NCBI RefSeq assembly: GCF_014639315.1
Contig: NZ_BMFY01000005.1
Coordinates: 1 to 64,000, forward strand
Origin: Sediminivirga luteola
GTDB lineage: Bacteria > Actinomycetota > Actinomycetes > Actinomycetales > Brevibacteriaceae
DNA length: 64,000 nucleotides
Reading direction: 5' to 3'
The position numbers and the translations under genes are program-made. Under the pieces are notes generated by a model that was not told the origin of the DNA, ran no database searches, and was given only the letters and a program-made list of their open reading frames with translations. Shown one piece after another: positions 34,268-42,738 of the stretch (its first letter is position 1; each line of letters begins with the position of its first letter).

Positions 34268-35143
34268 TCATTCCTCGGTGAGGGAGTCCGCGACGACGCT
34301 GCGCATCTGCGGCACGGTGCTGTCCCCGCCCTCGACCAGCATGCACAGCGCCTGCAGCGCCGCCATATGGGCCAGCCGGGACTGGAACGGGTCGATCGCG
34401 TGGGGTTTGCGCACCGATCCGGTGACCAGCGCGATGTCCGTCAGCCGCATCAGCGGGCTCTGCGTGAAGCTCGTCACCGAGATCATCGTGGCACCCTGCT
34501 CCCGGGCGGTGCCGCAGGTGGCCAGGGTGTTGCGGTTGGCGCCGGAGTAGCTCACGGCGAGGCAGACATCGGCGGCACCCAGACCCCTGGCGGTGAACTG
34601 CTGGGCCTGGACGTCCGCCGGGGCGTGCACGTTGACGCCCTGCGTGAGCAGGCGCAGCGCCGCGTCCTGCAGCGGGGGCGCGGAGAAGCCGTTGCCCACC
34701 ATGAGCACGGTGCCCGCCGCGGCGATGGCGCCGGCAGCCTGCTCCAGCGCCCGCCGGTCGAGCATCCTGGCGGCCACGGCGAGGGAATCCTGCGCGGCAC
34801 TGAAGACCCCGGCGACCGGATCCTCCGCGCCGCCCCCGGCCTCGGCCGGTTCCTGCCGGGCGATCTCCAGGCGGAGATGCTGGAAACCGCTGAACCCCAT
34901 GTTCTTGCAGGCCCGGACCACCGTCGCGGGCGAGGTGCCGGCCAGCTGGGCCACATCGGCCGTGGACAGCGCGGCGGCCTGGCCGGCGTGCGCGATCAGC
35001 ACATCGGCGACCCGCTGCTCACTGCTGCCCAGCATGGGCAGCGCGGCGCGGATCTGGGCGAGCACGCCCTCGGCGGGGCCGGCGGCGGGAGCCACCGCGG
35101 GAGCGGCCACGGTCGTCTCCGCGGCGGAGTCCGGCTGGGTCAT
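34268..35143 (-). CDS. MurR/RpiR-family regulator with SIS domain
   Basis: 291 aa. HTH_6 N-terminal domain (residues ~25-105) with ALSTADVAQLAGTSPATVVRA, then a SIS sugar-phosphate-binding domain (~130-265) with VLMVGNGFSAPPL and CLAVSYSGANRNTLATCG. Start at 35143 has TACAAT 7 nt upstream (leaderless). SIS domains bind phosphosugars or similar. It lies upstream of, and in line with, the six-gene phosphatase/ABC operon but is separated from it by 333 bp containing a TTTCA palindrome. Confidence 0.93.
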   Translation of the reverse strand: MTQPDSAAETTVAAPAVAPAAGPAEGVLAQIRAALPMLGSSEQRVADVLIAHAGQAAALSTADVAQLAGTSPATVVRACKNMGFSGFQHLRLEIARQEPAEAGGGAEDPVAGVFSAAQDSLAVAARMLDRRALEQAAGAIAAAGTVLMVGNGFSAPPLQDAALRLLTQGVNVHAPADVQAQQFTARGLGAADVCLAVSYSGANRNTLATCGTAREQGATMISVTSFTQSPLMRLTDIALVTGSVRKPHAIDPFQSRLAHMAALQALCMLVEGGDSTVPQMRSVVADSLTEE

Positions 35144-35150
35144 TCCCCGG

Positions 35151-35156
35151 ATTGTA
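35151..35156 (-). promoter_or_regulatory. -10 element of the RpiR gene (leaderless)
   Basis: TACAAT on the minus strand ends 7 nt before the ATG at 35143. Confidence 0.65.
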
Positions 35157-35228
35157 GACCCCGCGGCGAACCGGCAGGTGAACAGCCGGTGACGCGGCCC
35201 TCCCGTGAGTGTCCGGGCGGGCCCCTCG

Positions 35229-36047
35229 TCAGGGGTTGAACGTGGCCGGATGGTCCCCGGTGCGCAGCCCCTGGTCGAGCGCGTCGATCCGCGCCAGTTC
35301 CTCGCCGGAGAGCTCGAAGCCGAAGACGTCGATGTTCGCCCGGATGCGCTCCGGAGTGACGGACTTGGGGATCACCACGCGGCCCTGCTGCAGATGCCAG
35401 CGCAGGATGATCTGCGCCGGGCTCCTGCCGTGGCGGCCGGCCAGCTCGCCGATGACGGGGTCGGCCAGGACGGCGCCGCGGGCCAGCGGGCTCCAGGCTT
35501 CGGTGACGATGCCCCGCGCCGTGTTGGCCTCCTCGGTCTCGCGGTTGCGCAGCGCGGGATGCAGCTCCACCTGGTTCACCACCGGGACCGAGCCGCCCAG
35601 GCCGATGACGCGGTCCAGATGCTCGGGCAGGAAGTTGGACACGCCGATGGACCGCACCCAGCCCTGTTCCCTCAGTTCCTCCAGGACCTCCCAGGACTCC
35701 AGGTAGGCATCGGTGGCCGGGGCCGGCCAGTGGATCAGGTACAGGTCCACGTAGTCCAGGCCGAGCTTCTCCCGCGAAGCGTGGAACGCCTCCACCGTAC
35801 GCGCGGCGCCCATGTCGGTGGCCCACAGCTTGGTGGTGACGTAGAGCTCCTCGCGCGGCAGGCCGGTGGCTGCCAGGGCACGGCCCACGCCGTCCTCGTT
35901 GCGGTAGATGGAGGCGGTGTCGATGCTGCGGTAGCCGGCTTCGAGCGCGGACTCGACGGCGGACTGGATCTCCTCGTCGGAGACCAGGCAGACGCCGTAG
36001 CCCAGCTGCGGGATGGCGGTGCCGTCGCTCAGCTCAATGGTGTCCAT
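35229..36047 (-). CDS. Aldo-keto reductase
   Basis: 272-aa NADPH-dependent reductase of the AKR5/2,5-diketo-gluconate-reductase group. The catalytic tetrad is visible: Asp and Tyr in SIDTASIYRNEDGVG, Lys in TTKLWATD, His in DLYLIHWP; the cofactor motif is VIPKSVTPERIRANI. Divergent from the small membrane protein; their promoters overlap. No pathway partner nearby, so the substrate is open (aldehyde/ketone reduction). Confidence 0.93.
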   Translation of the reverse strand: MDTIELSDGTAIPQLGYGVCLVSDEEIQSAVESALEAGYRSIDTASIYRNEDGVGRALAATGLPREELYVTTKLWATDMGAARTVEAFHASREKLGLDYVDLYLIHWPAPATDAYLESWEVLEELREQGWVRSIGVSNFLPEHLDRVIGLGGSVPVVNQVELHPALRNRETEEANTARGIVTEAWSPLARGAVLADPVIGELAGRHGRSPAQIILRWHLQQGRVVIPKSVTPERIRANIDVFGFELSGEELARIDALDQGLRTGDHPATFNP

Positions 36048-36060
36048 AGGACCTCAAAGG

Positions 36061-36066
36061 TACCGT
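36061..36066 (+). promoter_or_regulatory. Overlapping divergent -10 elements
   Basis: TACCGT reads 6 nt before the GTG at 36073 (leaderless), while the opposite strand, shifted by one base, reads TACGGT 14 nt before the aldo-keto reductase ATG at 36047. The two promoters would compete for polymerase. Confidence 0.5.
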
Positions 36067-36072
36067 AGAGCC

Positions 36073-36585
36073 GTGACCACCGTCTTCCTCGTCCTCCACG
36101 TCCTGGCCGCGATCATCGCCATCGGCCCCATCGCGGTGGCGGGGAGCCTGTTCCCGCGTGCCGTCCGGCAGCTCGCCGCGGCCGGGCCGTCCGGTGCCGC
36201 GGGGGAGGCTGATGCCGAGGTCCCGGCTGGAACGCTCGGCCGGGCGGAGGCGCTGGCCAATGCCAGGCTGCTGCACCGGATCACGAAGATCTACGCCGTC
36301 GTCGGTGCGGCGATCCCCGCCATGGGGTTGATCGTGGCGATCCGGATGAACATCCTGGGGCATGGCTGGCTGCTGACCTCCATCGCGCTGACCCTGGCAG
36401 CGGCCCTCGTGCTGGCGTTCCTGGTCCTGCCGCATCAGGCGCGGGTGGTCGAATCCGCCGAGCTGGGGCAGGACGTGGACGCCTCCTCCGCCGGGAGGCT
36501 CGCCATGCTGACCGGCATCTTCAATCTGCTCTGGTTCCTCGTCGCGGTGCTCATGGTGGCGCAGCCGCGGCTCCCCAGTCTCTGA
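36073..36585 (+). CDS. Small four-helix membrane protein (DUF2269-like)
   Basis: 170 aa with hydrophobic segments near residues 4-26, 75-95, 102-125 and 145-165. The N-terminus VTTVFLVLHVLAAIIAIGP and the LHRITKIYAVVG segment recall DUF2269 proteins, whose function is unknown. The GTG at 36073 avoids overlap with the divergent reductase and has TACCGT 6 nt upstream; a start at 36013 would overlap that gene. Confidence 0.7.
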   Translation: MTTVFLVLHVLAAIIAIGPIAVAGSLFPRAVRQLAAAGPSGAAGEADAEVPAGTLGRAEALANARLLHRITKIYAVVGAAIPAMGLIVAIRMNILGHGWLLTSIALTLAAALVLAFLVLPHQARVVESAELGQDVDASSAGRLAMLTGIFNLLWFLVAVLMVAQPRLPSL

Positions 36586-36601
36586 ACGCCACGAGCCGGG
36601 C

Positions 36602-38509
36602 TCAGCCGTCGATGACGGCGGCCAGCTCGTCCAGGAACGAGGGGAAGTCCGTGCCCCGGCGGACGATGCGCTGCACCGAGTCCCGTTCGCTGAAGACCTC
36701 CACGAACTGCTCGAACACGGTCTGGAACGCGTCCCGCTCCTCCGCGGAGAACGCCGCCAGCGCCACCACCTGCACCCGCGACTCGCCCCAGGGAATGGAC
36801 CCGTCGGCGATGCCGATCGCGATCGCCGTGCGGCTGGCGGTCATCCGCAGCGCATGCGGGACGGCCAGGGCCTCCGTGAACGCGGTCGATGACAGCCGCT
36901 CGCGCTCGATGGTGTTCTCGATGTACTCCTCGCCGATCACCCCCTGCTCCACCAGGGAGGCGCCGAGTAGCCGGATGATGCCCTCCTCATCCAGCGCCGG
37001 CAGCGGGCGGATGAACGCGCGCCCGTCCAGATAGCGCTCCAGTTCCGCCCGCAGCCTCGCCAGCCGGCGGCCGCGGCGCAACCGGCTCGCCGCCGCCGTG
37101 ATGCGCTCGACATCGGCGTCGGTCAGGAACGGCGGCACCCGCACCGTCCGCTCGTCCGGCGCCGGCGGATCGATCGTGGTCAGCACCAGATCCGTGCCGA
37201 TGCTCTTCCAGTCCACGTCGACGCGGGTCTCCACCCCCGTCACCTCGATGGAGGCGCCCAGGGACCGGTCGATCCGGGAACGCAGCAGCTCATGCAGCTC
37301 GTAGTAGCCCGGGCAGACGATGGTCGCGGTCAGGACGCTCTCCGCCCGGCGGCTGCGTTCGAGCCGTCCCCCGACGTGCATCGCGATATAGGCGATCTCG
37401 TCGTCGTGGATCGAGATCCCCAGCCGTTCGCCGATGTCGCTGGAGATCGACACGGCGACCTCGAAGATCATCGGATACGCGGACTTCAGCGAGCGGGTCA
37501 GCGGATTGCGGGAGAACCCGTGCTCCCGGGCCCGGTGCACCAGGTTCTGCACGTGCAGCGCCAGCCGCTGGACGAAATCGGCCTGGTCCAGATCCACCGC
37601 GTAGCCACGCGCAGCCCGCGAGACCGCCGCCGCCACCGCGGCCTGGACTTCCCGGTCCAGCGGCACCTGACTTCCCTGGGCCTGCCCCGGTGCGATCACC
37701 CGGGTGAGCACGAGCGAGGCCAGATGCCGCAGATCGCCCTGGCCCAGGGCCACCCGCAGATGCCGCTGGGCCAGCCGGTCGATGGTTTCCGCCAGGCGCT
37801 GCTGCTCCGGGGCCGGCTCGCCGTGGGTGCGTTCCAGTGCCCGCCCCTGCGCCACGCGATCGGCGGCGATGGCCACGTGCAGCACCGCATCGGCGGAGGC
37901 GAACTCGTTCACGTAGTAGCCCAGCTCGCCCAGCTCCGCGACCAGATCCCGCTTGAACGGACCCAATGCCTCCTCCGGCACCGTGCCGGAACCGACCGCC
38001 TTGCGCAGCACCTCCAAGTCGAAGGCGCCCTGCTCCATCTCCTCGTGCGCGAGCCGGGACACCAGGCGCCGCTGCGCCAGCTCGTCGCCGGCCAGGCGCG
38101 CCCGCGAGCCACTGCGCTCCAGCCTCAGCTCAGCGCCCGCCAGCAGGGACCTCACCCGGGACAGATCCGCCTCGACCGTGGCGTCGCTGACCCCCAGCCG
38201 GTCGGCGGTCTCGTAGACGTCGATGCCGTCCCGTGCGCGCAGCAGCTCCCGCACCAGGCCGTGCAGACGGTCCCGCGGCGTCGCGACGGGATCCGCGCGC
38301 AGGCCGGCCAGCACAGCGCGGTTGGCCCGGTAACCCGCCGGCCCGGACTCGATGGCGTCGCCACCGGCGGCCCGGGCGTTGATCTGGGCGATATAGGAGC
38401 GGACGCTGCGCGGGGTGACCCCCAGCACATCGGCCAGCGCGGCGGCAGTGATCCAGCCCTCGTCCCGCAGCAGGATGCCGATGAGGCGTTCCTGGCGCCG
38501 CTTGCTCAT
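36602..38509 (-). CDS. mtlR: MtlR-type PRD transcriptional activator with EIIB/EIIA modules
   Basis: 635-aa PTS-controlled activator of the divergent mannitol operon. Order: HTH (1-60, WITAAALADVLGVTPRSVRS), second HTH (~90-140), PRD1 (~175-290), PRD2 (~300-400, conserved His in IAYIAMHVGGRL), EIIB-like domain with Cys in TIVCPGYYELH, and EIIA(Mtl)-like domain with phospho-His in EALAVPHALRM. ATG at 38509 follows GGGAGGG. Longer upstream readings run into the 60-bp repeats and are rejected. By analogy with Bacillus MtlR, phosphorylation of PRD2 by HPr activates and phosphorylation of the EIIA/EIIB parts inhibits. Confidence 0.92.
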   Translation of the reverse strand: MSKRRQERLIGILLRDEGWITAAALADVLGVTPRSVRSYIAQINARAAGGDAIESGPAGYRANRAVLAGLRADPVATPRDRLHGLVRELLRARDGIDVYETADRLGVSDATVEADLSRVRSLLAGAELRLERSGSRARLAGDELAQRRLVSRLAHEEMEQGAFDLEVLRKAVGSGTVPEEALGPFKRDLVAELGELGYYVNEFASADAVLHVAIAADRVAQGRALERTHGEPAPEQQRLAETIDRLAQRHLRVALGQGDLRHLASLVLTRVIAPGQAQGSQVPLDREVQAAVAAAVSRAARGYAVDLDQADFVQRLALHVQNLVHRAREHGFSRNPLTRSLKSAYPMIFEVAVSISSDIGERLGISIHDDEIAYIAMHVGGRLERSRRAESVLTATIVCPGYYELHELLRSRIDRSLGASIEVTGVETRVDVDWKSIGTDLVLTTIDPPAPDERTVRVPPFLTDADVERITAAASRLRRGRRLARLRAELERYLDGRAFIRPLPALDEEGIIRLLGASLVEQGVIGEEYIENTIERERLSSTAFTEALAVPHALRMTASRTAIAIGIADGSIPWGESRVQVVALAAFSAEERDAFQTVFEQFVEVFSERDSVQRIVRRGTDFPSFLDELAAVIDG

Positions 38510-38564
38510 CCGGTGTCCCTCCCACATCAGGCACGTCCACCATACCTGTGCGCAGCCGCGCGGA

Positions 38565-38744
38565 CTCTCCCGGCGGCGCGCGGGCTTTCCCACTCCGGAA
38601 TGGAGATTCCTGCTCGGCGGGGCACTCTCCCGGTGGTGTGTGGGCTTGCGTCGTTCGGAGTGGGGATGCGTGCTTACTGGGGCGCTCTCCCGGCGGCGTG
38701 CGGGCTTTCCGCCCGGGCGGAAAGAACCCTGGTTGTCCCATCGG
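38565..38744. repeat. 60-bp tandem repeat, 3 copies, in the mtlR-mtl operon spacer
   Basis: Units beginning CTCTCCCGGCGGCG(C/T)GCGGG start at exactly 38565, 38625 and 38685; the third is only partly conserved past its first 30 bp. They fill most of the 280-bp divergent regulatory space, where MtlR and polymerase must bind. Confidence 0.88.
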
Positions 38745-38789
38745 CGTGCCCTGCGGAGAATCTGGGAGGAACAGGAGGAGAACAGATCG

Positions 38790-39152
38790 ATGAGGATCCT
38801 AGTCGTGTGCGGCGCGGGAGCGTCCAGTACGTTCGTCGCCCAGCGCATCCGGCGAGCGGCCGCCGAGGCAGCTCTGCCGTACTCCGTCGTCGCAGGCCAT
38901 GAGGCATCGCTGCCCGCGGACCTCGCCTCGGCCGATCTGGTCCTCCTCGGCCCCCACCTGGCGCAGCGCCTCGACGACGTACGCGCGCAAGCGCGCCCGT
39001 TCGGCGCGACGGTGGCACTGCTCCCGGACGGCATCTTCACGGACCAGGACGGCAGCCGCGCCCTGGCCGTGGTCCGGGACGCGGTGACCGGCGCCCAGGT
39101 GGAACAGCCAGCAGCACCGAACCGAGCACCGACCCGAAGGGATCTCCCATGA
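38790..39152 (+). CDS. Stand-alone PTS EIIB-like protein, lactose/cellobiose family
   Basis: 120 aa. The N-terminal MRILVVCGAGASSTFVAQRI is the EIIB phosphate loop with phospho-Cys at residue 7; SADLVLLGPHLAQRL matches the lactose/chitobiose EIIB family. No cognate EIIC or EIIA of that family is in the window. RBS AGGAGGAG. First gene of the mannitol operon, its stop overlapping the HPr ATG by 4 bp. Either an accessory phosphocarrier or a signalling EIIB acting on MtlR; both are speculative. Confidence 0.82.
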   Translation: MRILVVCGAGASSTFVAQRIRRAAAEAALPYSVVAGHEASLPADLASADLVLLGPHLAQRLDDVRAQARPFGATVALLPDGIFTDQDGSRALAVVRDAVTGAQVEQPAAPNRAPTRRDLP

Positions 39153-39421
39153 CCGCCTCCCGTACCGTGACCGTCGCCTCCTCGCACGGTCTGCACGCCC
39201 GTCCGGCCCAGCTCTTCGTCCAGGCCGCCCAGGAGGCAGGGATCCCCGTCACCATCGCCAAGGGCGAGAAGAGCGTCGACGCCGCCAGCATCCTCGGCGT
39301 GCTCTCCCTGGGCGTCGACCACGGCGACGAGGTCGTCCTCACCGCCGAGGGCGAGGGGGCCGACGACGTCCTCGACGCCCTCACGGCGCTGCTGTCCACC
39401 GACCACGACGAGGCCGCCTGA
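39149..39421 (+). CDS. ptsH: Phosphocarrier protein HPr
   Basis: 90 aa. Phospho-His16 in SHGLHARPAQLFVQ; Ser47 in KSVDAASILGVLSLG, the position regulated by HPr kinase in Firmicutes (actinobacteria usually lack that kinase). Carries phosphate from Enzyme I to the EIIA of mannitol. Overlaps both neighbours; the single-base overlap with ptsI ties HPr and EI synthesis together. Confidence 0.97.
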   Translation: MTASRTVTVASSHGLHARPAQLFVQAAQEAGIPVTIAKGEKSVDAASILGVLSLGVDHGDEVVLTAEGEGADDVLDALTALLSTDHDEAA

Positions 39422-41079
39422 TGACGGACCAGGCAGTGCTCACCGGCATCGGGATCGGCACCGGCCTGGCGTACGGCCCGGTGGCCCGCATGGCCCCCGC
39501 CCCGGCCGCACCCGCCGATGAGCCCAGCGAGCTCGGCGCCGAACGGGAGAACGCCCGCGTGGCAGAGGCGATCAAAGCGGTCGCAGCGGATCTGACCGCG
39601 CGCGGCGAGGCGGCCGGGGGCTCCGCTCAGGAGGTGCTCAAAGCACAGGCGATGATGGCCGAGGACCCCTCGCTGGCCAAGGCCGTCGCCGCCCGGCTCG
39701 ACGCCGGGAAGACCGCCGAATGGGCCGTGCATGACGCGTTCGGGGAGTTCATGCGCCAGCTGCAGCAGCTCGGCGGATACCTCGGCGAGCGCGCGGCGGA
39801 CCTGGCCGATGTGTCCCAGCGGGTCGTCGCGCATCTGCGCGGGCTGCCCGCTCCCGGCGTACCGGACCCGGGCCATCCCTTCGTGCTGGTCGCCGACGAC
39901 CTCGCCCCGGCCGATACGGCGCTGCTGGACCTGGACAAGGTCCTCGCCCTGGTCACCGTCGAGGGCGGGCCCACCTCGCACACTGCGATCCTGGCCAGGG
40001 AGAAGTCCATCACCGCCGTGGTCGGCGTCGCCGGTGCCGGCGATCTGCCCGACGGCACCACCGTCATCGTCGACGCCGCCGCCGGGCAGATCGTGACCGA
40101 ACCGGACGAGGCGCAGCTGGCGCAGGCGGAGGAACGCATCCGTGAACGCGCCGAGGCCCAGGCCGCGCCCCTGACTCCCGGGGCGCTCGCCGACGGCACC
40201 GAGGTGCCGCTGCTGGCGAACCTCGGCTCGCCCGATGGCGCCGAGGAAGCCGTGGCGCTCGGCGCCGAGGGCGTCGGGCTGTTCCGCACCGAGTTCCTGT
40301 TCCTCAGCGCGGAGCAGGCGCCCAGCGTCGCCGAGCAGCGGGAGGCCTACCAGCGCCTGCTGGCCGCGTTCCCCGGCAAGAAGGTGGTCGTCCGCGCCCT
40401 GGACGCCGGCGCCGACAAGCCGCTGCCGTTCTTAAGCAGCAGCGAGGAGGAGAACCCCGCACTGGGACGCCGCGGCCTGCGCGCGCTCCTGGCCCACGAG
40501 GAGATCCTGCGTGACCAGCTGACCGCCCTGGCCGAGGCCGGCGCCGCCACGGAGGCCGAGCTGTGGGTGATGGCGCCGATGGTCTCCACCGTCGAGGAGA
40601 CCCAGCAGTTCACCGCCCTGACCAGGGAACACGGCCTACGCACCGCCGGCGTCATGGTGGAGGTGCCTTCCAGCGCGCTGCTGGCCGACCGGCTGCTGCC
40701 GCACACCGACTTCGCCTCCATCGGCACCAACGACCTCACCCAGTACACGATGGCCGCCGACCGGCTGCTCGGCTCCGTCGCCGCGCTGCAGGACCCCTGG
40801 CATCCGGCCGTGCTCCGGCTGATCGCTGAGGTCGGAGCCGCCGGCCGCGCCACCGGCAAGCCCGTCGGGGTGTGCGGTGAGGCCGCCGCCGATCCGCTGC
40901 TGGCGGTGGTGCTCGTCGGCCTGGGCGCCACCACCCTGTCCATGACGCCCGCGGCCCTGGCCGACGTCCGGGCCGAACTGAGCCGTCACACCCGCCAGCA
41001 GGCGGAGGCCATCGCGCAGGCTGCGCTGGCCGCCGCCACCGCAGCCGAAGCCCGCGAAGCAGCCCGGGCCGCCGCCTGA
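39421..41079 (+). CDS. ptsI: PTS Enzyme I (phosphoenolpyruvate-protein phosphotransferase)
   Basis: 552 aa. HPr-binding N-terminal domain, phospho-His187 in GGPTSHTAILAREKS, PEP-binding barrel with GVGLFRTEFLF, RALDAGADKPLPF and SIGTNDLTQYTMAADR, and the active Cys in VGVCGEAA. Starts the PTS phosphate chain. The gene sits inside a sugar-specific operon rather than alone. Confidence 0.97.
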   Translation: MTDQAVLTGIGIGTGLAYGPVARMAPAPAAPADEPSELGAERENARVAEAIKAVAADLTARGEAAGGSAQEVLKAQAMMAEDPSLAKAVAARLDAGKTAEWAVHDAFGEFMRQLQQLGGYLGERAADLADVSQRVVAHLRGLPAPGVPDPGHPFVLVADDLAPADTALLDLDKVLALVTVEGGPTSHTAILAREKSITAVVGVAGAGDLPDGTTVIVDAAAGQIVTEPDEAQLAQAEERIRERAEAQAAPLTPGALADGTEVPLLANLGSPDGAEEAVALGAEGVGLFRTEFLFLSAEQAPSVAEQREAYQRLLAAFPGKKVVVRALDAGADKPLPFLSSSEEENPALGRRGLRALLAHEEILRDQLTALAEAGAATEAELWVMAPMVSTVEETQQFTALTREHGLRTAGVMVEVPSSALLADRLLPHTDFASIGTNDLTQYTMAADRLLGSVAALQDPWHPAVLRLIAEVGAAGRATGKPVGVCGEAAADPLLAVVLVGLGATTLSMTPAALADVRAELSRHTRQQAEAIAQAALAAATAAEAREAARAAA

Positions 41080-41140
41080 TCCCAGGCCACGGTCCGGTGT
41101 CATCGTCATCCCTCACAGCCGAAAGAGAAAGGCACACATC

Positions 41141-42685
41141 ATGACAGCGACGTCAGCCGATGCGAAGGCCCCCGGGTCCTTCCGCATCGGCGTCCAGAAG
41201 GTCGGGTCGTTCATGTCGGGCATGATCATGCCCAATATCCCCGCGCTCATCGCCTGGGGCATTCTCACCGCGTTCTTCATCGAGGTCGGCTGGACGCCGA
41301 ACCCGGCGCTGGAGTCCATGGTCGGCCCGATGATCCACTATCTGCTGCCGATCCTCATCGCCGCGCAGGGCGGCCGCATGATCTACGACGCCCGCGGCGC
41401 CGTGGTGGCCGCCATCGCGACCTTCGGCGTGATCGCCGGATCCGACTGGCTCGTCGACCAGTTCAACGCCTCCCTGCCGGAGGGCGCCGACGAGATGGGC
41501 CAGGTGCACATGTTCATCGGCGCCATGATCATGGGCCCGCTCGCGGCCTGGATCATGAAGAAGCTGGACGCGCTGTGGGACGGCAAGATCCGCGCCGGCT
41601 TCGAGATGCTGGTGAACATGTTCTCCGCCGGCATCGCGGGCTTCGGCATGGCCGTCGCCGGCTTCTTCCTGCTGGCCCCGGTGATCAACTGGATCATGGA
41701 CGTCCTGGGCAGCGCGGTGGGCTGGCTGGTGCAGAACAACCTGCTGCCGCTGACCAGCCTGCTGATCGAGCCGGCCAAGGTCTTCTTCCTCAACAACGCG
41801 TTCAACCACGGCGTGCTCACGCCGCTGGGCATCGCCGACGCCGCCGAGCACGGCAAGTCCGTGCTGTTCCTGCTGGAGGCCAATCCGGGACCCGGCCTGG
41901 GCCTGCTGCTGGCGTTCACCTTCTTCGGCGTGGGCGCCGCCCGCGCCACCGCGCCGGGAGCGGCGATCATCCACTTCTTCGGCGGCATCCACGAGGTGTA
42001 CTTCCCCTACGTCCTAATGAAGCCGGCGCTGCTGCTGGCCGTCATCGCCGGCGGCGCCACGGGCGTGGCGACCAATGTGTTCTTCGACGCCGGCCTGCGT
42101 GCCCCGGCCGCGCCCGGCTCGATCTTCGCGGTGATGGCGCAGACCGCCTCGGGCAGCTACCTGGGCGTCATCCTCTCCGTGGTCCTCTCCGCAGCGGTCA
42201 CCTTCGCCGTCGCGGCGCTGATCCTGGCCGCCAGCCGCAAGCGCGACCTCGCCGGCGAGGACGAGTTCACCGAGGCCGTCGCGAAGACCCAGTCGAACAA
42301 GGGCAAGGAGTCCAGCGTGCTCGCCGGCCTGGCCGGCGGCCAGGGCACTGATGCCGGCACGGCCACCGCCACCGCGATCCGGCCCATCGAGACGATCATC
42401 TTCGCCTGCGACGCCGGCATGGGCTCCTCGGCGATGGGCGCCAGCGTGCTGCGCAACAAGATCAAGAAGGCCGGCATCGAGGACGTGACCGTCACCAACA
42501 AGGCGATCTCGAACCTGGACGGCTCCGCGGACCTGGTCGTCACCCAGGTCCAGCTGACCGACCGGGCCCGGGAGAAGGAGCCGGAGGCGGTGCACGTCTC
42601 GGTGGACAACTTCATGAACTCGCCCAAGTACGACGAGGTCGTGGAGATGGTGCGGCAGCAGCGCGAGCAGCAGCAGGACGGCTGA
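41141..42685 (+). CDS. mtlA: PTS mannitol-specific EIICB
   Basis: 514 aa: EIIC membrane domain (residues 1-345) with VGSFMSGMIMPNIPALIAWG at the start, NNAFNHGVLTPLGI, and the conserved GGIHEVYFPYVLMKP; a linker; and an EIIB domain (410-514) with phospho-Cys423 in IFACDAGMGSSAMG. There is no EIIA domain; it is the separate mtlF. RBS GAAAGAGAAAGG. Imports and phosphorylates mannitol. Confidence 0.97.
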   Translation: MTATSADAKAPGSFRIGVQKVGSFMSGMIMPNIPALIAWGILTAFFIEVGWTPNPALESMVGPMIHYLLPILIAAQGGRMIYDARGAVVAAIATFGVIAGSDWLVDQFNASLPEGADEMGQVHMFIGAMIMGPLAAWIMKKLDALWDGKIRAGFEMLVNMFSAGIAGFGMAVAGFFLLAPVINWIMDVLGSAVGWLVQNNLLPLTSLLIEPAKVFFLNNAFNHGVLTPLGIADAAEHGKSVLFLLEANPGPGLGLLLAFTFFGVGAARATAPGAAIIHFFGGIHEVYFPYVLMKPALLLAVIAGGATGVATNVFFDAGLRAPAAPGSIFAVMAQTASGSYLGVILSVVLSAAVTFAVAALILAASRKRDLAGEDEFTEAVAKTQSNKGKESSVLAGLAGGQGTDAGTATATAIRPIETIIFACDAGMGSSAMGASVLRNKIKKAGIEDVTVTNKAISNLDGSADLVVTQVQLTDRAREKEPEAVHVSVDNFMNSPKYDEVVEMVRQQREQQQDG

Positions 42686-42699
42686 GCGCATCGCGTGAA

Positions 42700-42738
42700 G
42701 TCCGCCGCTGCCCGGCGCGGGACCAGGCAGCGGCGGAC
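42700..42738. terminator. Strong hairpin between mtlA and mtlF
   Basis: GTCCGCCGCTGCC pairs perfectly with GGCAGCGGCGGAC (13 bp) around a 13-nt loop, with no U-run after it. It probably dampens read-through or protects the mtlA mRNA 3' end so that mtlA and mtlF differ in level. A second palindrome, GGTGCCCGCGGGCACC, follows at 42769. Confidence 0.7.

Noticed and set aside
36602-39406. 934-codon reading of the mtlR strand
   Set aside because: The part upstream of 38509 is antisense to EIIB and HPr and translates the 60-bp repeats; MtlR homology and a ribosome site begin at 38509.
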